This document shows positions 14,512 through 18,276 of a DNA stretch of 18,276 nucleotides, one piece after another. The translations under genes were made by a program, and so were the position numbers. The notes under the pieces were generated by a model, which saw only the letters and a program-made list of their open reading frames with translations, was not told the DNA's origin and searched no databases. Origin of the DNA: Citricoccus sp. WCRC_4 (lineage in GTDB: Bacteria > Actinomycetota > Actinomycetes > Actinomycetales > Micrococcaceae); the NCBI GenBank assembly GCA_026645375.1, contig JAPFFX010000333.1, positions 1 to 18,276 of the forward strand, written 5' to 3'. Within the stretch, counting starts at the first letter, position 1, and every line of letters begins with the position of its first letter.

Positions 14512-14527
14512 GGGTCGCGCGCGACCC
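14512..14527 (+). repeat. perfect 16-bp palindrome between rplK and rplA
   Basis: GGGTCGCG/CGCGACCC is a perfect palindrome that forms a hairpin in RNA (GGGTC stem with a GC-rich loop). It ends 17 bases before the rplA ribosome binding site. It could tune rplA translation or stabilise the 3' end of rplK mRNA. Neither role is shown by the sequence. Confidence 0.5.
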
Positions 14528-14559
14528 GCAGACCACGACTGCATAAGGAGAACACGCAG

Positions 14560-15264
14560 ATGGCACAGCGCAGCAAAGCATACAAGGCCGCCCAGGAGAA
14601 GATCGGGGAGGCTGTCTACGGTCCCGCCGAGGCGATCGCCCTGGCCAAGGAGACCAACCCGTCGAAGTCCGACGCCACCGTGGAGGTCGCCTTCCGCCTG
14701 AGCGTCGACCCCCGTAAGGCCGACCAGATGGTGCGCGGCACCGTCAACCTGCCGCACGGCACCGGCAAGACCGCCCGCGTGGTCGTCTTCGCCACCGGCG
14801 ACAAGGCCGCGGCCGCCGAGGCCGCCGGCGCCGACGTCGTCGGCTCCGACGACCTGATCGCCCGGATCTCCGGCGGCTGGACCGACTTCGACGCCGCCGT
14901 CGCCTCGCCGGACATGATGGGCAAGGTCGGCCGCCTGGGCAAGATCCTCGGCCCGCGCAACCTGATGCCGAACCCGAAGACCGGCACCGTGACCCCGGAC
15001 GTGGCCAAGGCCGTGACCGACATCAAGGGTGGCAAGATCGACTTCCGCGTCGACAAGCACGCCAACCTGCACTTCATCATCGGCAAGACCAGCTTCGACG
15101 CCGAGAAGCTGGCCGAGAACTACGCCGCCGCGCTCGAGGAGGTGCTTCGCCTGAAGCCGTCCGCCTCCAAGGGCCGGTACATCTCCAAGGCGACCATCTC
15201 CACCACCTTCGGTCCCGGCATCAAGGTCGACCCGAACGTGGTCAAGGTGACCGCCGAGGCCTGA
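14560..15264 (+). CDS. rplA: 50S ribosomal protein L1
   Basis: This is the 234-residue L1 of the mobile ribosomal stalk next to the E site. It begins at ATG 14560 with AAGGAG 9 bases upstream, giving MAQRSKAYKAAQEKIG, the normal family start. Conserved stretches include VEVAFRLSVDPRKADQMVRGTVNLPHGTGK, the signature GKVGRLGKILGPRNLMPNPKTGTVT (about residues 123-147) and the C-terminal TTFGPGIKVDPN. An in-frame extension into rplK is not real. L1 commonly represses its own operon by binding the leader mRNA. A strong hairpin follows 30 bases after the stop. Confidence 0.98.
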   Translation: MAQRSKAYKAAQEKIGEAVYGPAEAIALAKETNPSKSDATVEVAFRLSVDPRKADQMVRGTVNLPHGTGKTARVVVFATGDKAAAAEAAGADVVGSDDLIARISGGWTDFDAAVASPDMMGKVGRLGKILGPRNLMPNPKTGTVTPDVAKAVTDIKGGKIDFRVDKHANLHFIIGKTSFDAEKLAENYAAALEEVLRLKPSASKGRYISKATISTTFGPGIKVDPNVVKVTAEA

Positions 15265-15294
15265 GCGCCCCGGAGCACCTGAGCATCGGCCACT

Positions 15295-15333
15295 GAGGCG
15301 CCGGTGCCCGCATTCAGCGGGGACCGGCGCTTC
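15295..15333 (+). terminator. hairpin terminator after rplA
   Basis: A long stem is formed by GAG-GCGCCGGT (15295-15305) and ACCGGCGC-TTC (15323-15333; one G-T pair). It continues, past one G-G mismatch, as CCCGC/GCGGG with loop ATTCA (15312-15316). There is only a short TTC tail, so release may need Rho or occur without a U-tract, as is common in GC-rich actinobacteria. It separates the ribosomal unit from the glycoside hydrolase gene. Confidence 0.65.
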
Positions 15334-15367
15334 AGGCGTTCCGGGGTGGGGTGGGAGAATCGGCGTC

Positions 15368-16972
15368 ATGGAGCACGCCGACCCCACTCGCCGGGCCCTG
15401 CTGGGAGGGGCCGCGGCCTCCCTCGCGCTCACCGCCGTCGGGAGTCACGCGGCGAGCGCCGCGACCGGCCGGCCGGGGGTCCCGTACGCGATCACCGTCC
15501 GGGACACCACGCCCTCGATCGCCCGGCCCCTGCACGAGTTCCGGGGCATGTGGGTGGCCACGGTGCTCAACGTGGACTGGCCCTCCGCGCCGGGGCTGAC
15601 GATCGCCCAGCAGCAGGACGAACTGCGCTACCTGATCGCCCTGGCCGCCAACCGCGGCTTCAACGCCCTGCTGCTGCAGGTCCGGCCCGTGGGGGACCGG
15701 CTCTACCGCTCGGCCCTGGGTGAGCCGTGGTCGCGGTACCTGACCGGGAACCTGGGGCAGGACCCCGGCTGGGACCCGCTGGCGTGGGCCGTGGACCAGG
15801 CGGCCCGCCGCGGGGTCGAGGTGCACGCGTGGGCCAACCCGTACCGGGTGTCGATGGACACGGCCTGGGCCTCCCTGGCCCCGGGGAGCTTCGCGGCGGA
15901 GCACCCGGAGTTCACGTACGCCTTCGGCGGCCGCCGCTACCTGGACCCGGGCCGGCCGGAGGTGCGGTTGCACGTGCGGGCGGTGCTGGCCGAGATCGCG
16001 CGGGACTACGGCGTCGCCGGGGTGCACCTGGACGACTACTTCTACCCCTATCCGGCCACCGGGCAGGTCATCGGCGACGACGCCTCCTACGCCCAGTACG
16101 GTGCCGGACGGACCCGGGCGGCATGGCGGCGGGAGAACGTGGACCTCTTCATCCGCCATGCCGGCGTGGACATCCACGCGACGAACCGGCGGGCGGTGTT
16201 CAGCGTCAGCCCCTTCGGCATCTGGCGCAACCGGTCCACCTCCCCGGACGGTTCGGCCACCAGTGGCCTGCAGGCCTATGACGACCTCTACGCGGACACC
16301 CGCCGGTGGCTCCGCGAGCAGTGGACGGACCTGTTCATCCCCCAGCTGTACTGGCAGCTGGGATATCCACCGGCGGACTACGAGGTCCTGGCCCGCTGGT
16401 GGGCCCAGCAGTCGACCGGTTCGCGGACGGCCCTGGCCTTCGGCGAGGCGGTCTACAAGGTGGGGGACCCCGGTTGGCTGGACCGCGACGAGCTGCTGCG
16501 CCACCTCCGGCTCGGCCGGCAGCTGGCCGCCGTGGACGGCAACGCGTTCTACAACGCGAGTTCCGTGGCGGAGAACGCGCTGGACGCCCTGCAGCGCGCC
16601 ACGCGGACCTACTATGCGCGCAAGGCCGTGCCCGTGCCGATGCCCTGGCTGAACGCCACCCGACCGGGATCGCCGCGGTTCGCCGCCGCCGTCGCGACGA
16701 CCGAGGGCGTGAGGCTGGACTGGACGCTGCCGGCGGGCGGCGAACCGGCGCACTGGGTCGGGATCTGGCGCAAGAGCGCCGGCAGCTCCACCATCCCGAA
16801 CCTGCCGATCACCGCGACCTACCTGGAGCGCCTGCTGCCGGGGCAGTTCCAGGGCGGCACGTGGACGGACCGGGGGGCCGTGCGCGGCCGGCTGTACTGG
16901 TACATCATCCAGTCGTTCAGCAAGACCGGCATCGGGTCCCCGGCCGGCTCGGCGATCATGGCCCGGGCCTGA
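15368..16972 (+). CDS. Tat-exported GHL10/DigH-like family glycoside hydrolase
   Basis: The protein has 534 residues. The N-terminus is a twin-arginine signal (DPTRRALLGGAAASLALTAVG, Arg8-Arg9) with probable cleavage near ASA-A (residue 31-32), so it acts outside the membrane. The TIM-barrel catalytic part runs from about residue 55 (HEFRGMWVATVLNVDWPS) to about 420. It includes LLLQVRPVGDRLY, EVHAWANPYR and GVHLDDYFYPYP (218-229), a family motif with the likely acidic residues Asp222 and Asp223. The last 95 residues look like a fibronectin type III domain. The E. coli relative DigH cleaves denuded peptidoglycan strands, so a cell-wall role is likely here. GGGAG lies upstream of ATG 15368. 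Confidence 0.9.
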   Translation: MEHADPTRRALLGGAAASLALTAVGSHAASAATGRPGVPYAITVRDTTPSIARPLHEFRGMWVATVLNVDWPSAPGLTIAQQQDELRYLIALAANRGFNALLLQVRPVGDRLYRSALGEPWSRYLTGNLGQDPGWDPLAWAVDQAARRGVEVHAWANPYRVSMDTAWASLAPGSFAAEHPEFTYAFGGRRYLDPGRPEVRLHVRAVLAEIARDYGVAGVHLDDYFYPYPATGQVIGDDASYAQYGAGRTRAAWRRENVDLFIRHAGVDIHATNRRAVFSVSPFGIWRNRSTSPDGSATSGLQAYDDLYADTRRWLREQWTDLFIPQLYWQLGYPPADYEVLARWWAQQSTGSRTALAFGEAVYKVGDPGWLDRDELLRHLRLGRQLAAVDGNAFYNASSVAENALDALQRATRTYYARKAVPVPMPWLNATRPGSPRFAAAVATTEGVRLDWTLPAGGEPAHWVGIWRKSAGSSTIPNLPITATYLERLLPGQFQGGTWTDRGAVRGRLYWYIIQSFSKTGIGSPAGSAIMARA

Positions 16973-16985
16973 CCGCGGTGGGGAC

Positions 16986-18104
16986 ATGACCGCGACGCAG
17001 TGGCTCGAGCTGCCCTCGCGCCTCGACCGGTCCCGCCTGCCGATGCCGGACACCACGGCGGACTTCCTCCAGGTCTGCCAGCTGGCCAACCTGATCACCT
17101 CCCTGTTCTGGGGCCACAACGACTTCTACGAATCGCCCGAGAACCGGCTCGCCGCGGCCCGGCCCCGTCCGGACCTCCGGACGGACTACGTCGTCGCGCG
17201 GGAGGACGACGACGAAGACGATCCCGGCCGGATCGTCGGGTTCGGGTTCCTCGCCGCGACGCCGGCCACGGCCACCGCCGAGGTGTGGGTGGGGGTGCAC
17301 CCGGGCTTCCGGCGCCGGGGCGTGGGCGCGGCGCTGCTGGCCGGGATCGAGGCCGAGGCGCTGCGCCGGGGGCACACCGCCCTGCAGTCCTGGACGGACA
17401 ACGTCCTCGTGGACCCGGACGACGCCGGCCCGCCGGCGGTGCGGTCCGGTGCGCCGGACGCGGCATTCGCCGCGGCCCACGGTTATGACCTGGCCCAGCT
17501 GGAGTGGTGTTCGGTGCTGGCACTGCGCGAGGCGGCCGGGCGGGCCCGGCAGGTGGCGTCGGCGTGCACGCTGGGCGAGGACTACGAGCTGGTCGGCTGG
17601 GAGGGTGCCTGCCCCGGGGAGTACGCCGAGTCGATGGCGGGGTTGCTGGGGCGGATGCCGGCCGAGGCCCCGAGGGGTGGGCTCGAGATCGTCCCCGAGG
17701 CCTGGGACGTGGACCGATTGCGCGTGGAGGAACGCGCCCGGGAGCAGATCCACCTGACCCTGGTCACCACCGCCGTGCTGCACCGGCCCTCGGGCCGGCT
17801 GGTGGGACACTCGGACGTCGAGACCTTCCGCGACCTGCCGCAGGTCGCCTACCAGGGCAGCACGCTGGTGCACCCCGACCACCGCGGGCGGCACCTGGCG
17901 CTGCTGCTGAAGGCCGCCAACGTCTCGCGGCTGGTGCGGTCCAGGCCCGCCACCGAGCGGTTGTACGCCTGGACCGCCCGGGAGAACGAGGCGATCCTGC
18001 GCGCCAACGAGACGCTGGGCTTCCGGCCGGTGTCCGCCCATCCCGGCTGGCAGAAGAGGACCGGGGGAAGCGGCCGCCCAGGTCCCGGTGGATCGATTTG
18101 GTGA
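16986..18104 (+). CDS. two-domain GNAT N-acetyltransferase
   Basis: The protein has 372 residues with two GNAT domains in tandem, as in mycothiol synthase and related actinobacterial proteins. Domain 1 has motif A at about 99-119 (EVWVGVHPGFRRRGVGAALL), with a canonical acetyl-CoA loop. Domain 2 has STLVHPDHRGRHLALLLKAAN (from residue 292), then WTARENEAILRANETLGF. It may acetylate a small molecule; its substrate is unknown, and it is not mycothiol synthase by any motif I can confirm. It starts 14 bases after the hydrolase stop, so the two are probably co-transcribed. The last codons and the TGA overlap a promoter-like sequence for the next operon. Confidence 0.88.
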   Translation: MTATQWLELPSRLDRSRLPMPDTTADFLQVCQLANLITSLFWGHNDFYESPENRLAAARPRPDLRTDYVVAREDDDEDDPGRIVGFGFLAATPATATAEVWVGVHPGFRRRGVGAALLAGIEAEALRRGHTALQSWTDNVLVDPDDAGPPAVRSGAPDAAFAAAHGYDLAQLEWCSVLALREAAGRARQVASACTLGEDYELVGWEGACPGEYAESMAGLLGRMPAEAPRGGLEIVPEAWDVDRLRVEERAREQIHLTLVTTAVLHRPSGRLVGHSDVETFRDLPQVAYQGSTLVHPDHRGRHLALLLKAANVSRLVRSRPATERLYAWTARENEAILRANETLGFRPVSAHPGWQKRTGGSGRPGPGGSIW

Positions 18105-18127
18105 TGCGCCGGACTCCCGCGTATTCT
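18098..18127 (+). promoter_or_regulatory. candidate sigma70-type promoter for the rplJL operon
   Basis: TTGGTG (18098-18103) and TATTCT (18122-18127) are separated by 18 bases, giving a start near 18134. The -35 box overlaps the stop codon region of the GNAT gene (18102-18104). The -10 box is good for a GC-rich genome, and the structured leader follows directly. Confidence 0.6.
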
Positions 18128-18134
18128 GGATGCA

Positions 18135-18276
18135 CCAAAGACCGCCGGTCGTCGGATCCCTCGTGGAATCGATCGTAAAGCCCTCCCTTCAGGAGGCGGC
18201 CTGCGCAGGTGAGACAGAGCAACGCCTTCCCGGTGAGCCCCAGGGCTCGGCGGTATCGCCACGCCCCGTGCACCTG
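18135..18276 (+). promoter_or_regulatory. ribosomal protein L10 (rplJL) mRNA leader, partial
   Basis: This non-coding stretch has the layout of the actinobacterial L10 leader. Local hairpins are GACC-GCC-GGTC (18140-18150), CCTCC-CTTCA-GGAGG (18182-18196) and GAGCCC-CA-GGGCTC (18235-18248). A long-range pair joins CAGGTG (18206-18211) to CACCTG (18271-18276) at the window edge. The sequence GGCCTGCGCAGGTG is what I recall from rplJ leaders of related genera. L10, with L12, binds such a leader to repress its own synthesis. rplJ should start downstream, outside the window. Confidence 0.7.

Noticed and set aside
15332..17119. Minus-strand open frame (595 codons) across the glycoside hydrolase
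   Set aside because: It is a shadow of the plus-strand hydrolase, which has a Tat signal and clear catalytic motifs.

Overview
The window comes from a chromosome of very high GC content, with strong G/C bias at third codon positions and GTG starts mixed with ATG. Gene order (tRNA-Trp, secE, nusG, rplK, rplA), a lipid-anchored ModA, a PspC/two-component locus and an actinobacterial type of 6-phosphofructokinase point to an actinomycete. My best guess is a member of the Micrococcaceae (Kocuria/Micrococcus/Citricoccus-like), but the genus is an inference. I see no insertion sequence, prophage, CRISPR array or plasmid gene. The region looks like ordinary core chromosome with a few unusual arrangements.

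Layout. (1) 1-2415, plus strand: the tail of a membrane protein, an unknown 118-aa protein, a 37-aa single-span membrane peptide, a nitrobindin-like (FABP/DUF1794) heme-binding protein and a YgfZ/GcvT-like folate-binding protein. They are tightly packed, probably one operon. (2) 2434-4592, minus strand: pfkA, a GNAT acetyltransferase and a small unknown protein. (3) 4640-8591: an envelope-stress type locus. A minus-strand operon (PspC-LiaF-like protein, small membrane protein, small PspC protein) diverges from a plus-strand pair (PspC-fused sensor histidine kinase and NarL-type response regulator). The shared 115-bp intergenic region carries a tandem direct repeat flanked by two inverted repeats. 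(4) 8557-11153, minus strand: a molybdate uptake operon in which an HTH-Mop domain regulator is followed by modA, modB and a short modC, with every junction overlapping. (5) 11214-12425, minus strand: a class I aspartate-type aminotransferase.

(6) 12538-15264, plus strand: tRNA-Trp(CCA), secE, nusG with a long acidic N-terminal extension, rplK and rplA, closed by a strong hairpin. (7) 15368-18104, plus strand: a Tat-exported GHL10/DigH-like glycoside hydrolase and a two-domain GNAT protein. These two genes lie between rplKA and the next ribosomal operon. (8) 18098-18276: a sigma70-like promoter overlapping the end of the GNAT gene, and the start of what looks like the actinobacterial L10 (rplJL) leader, cut by the window edge. 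rplJ itself is not in the window.

Functionally the window joins central metabolism (pfkA, aminotransferase), envelope sensing (PspC proteins with a kinase and regulator), molybdate import, and the core secretion, transcription and translation genes. No part of it is clearly a new system. The best leads are the divergent PspC regulatory region and the molybdate regulator with a nearby perfect palindrome. Every site call was made by eye and has not been tested computationally.
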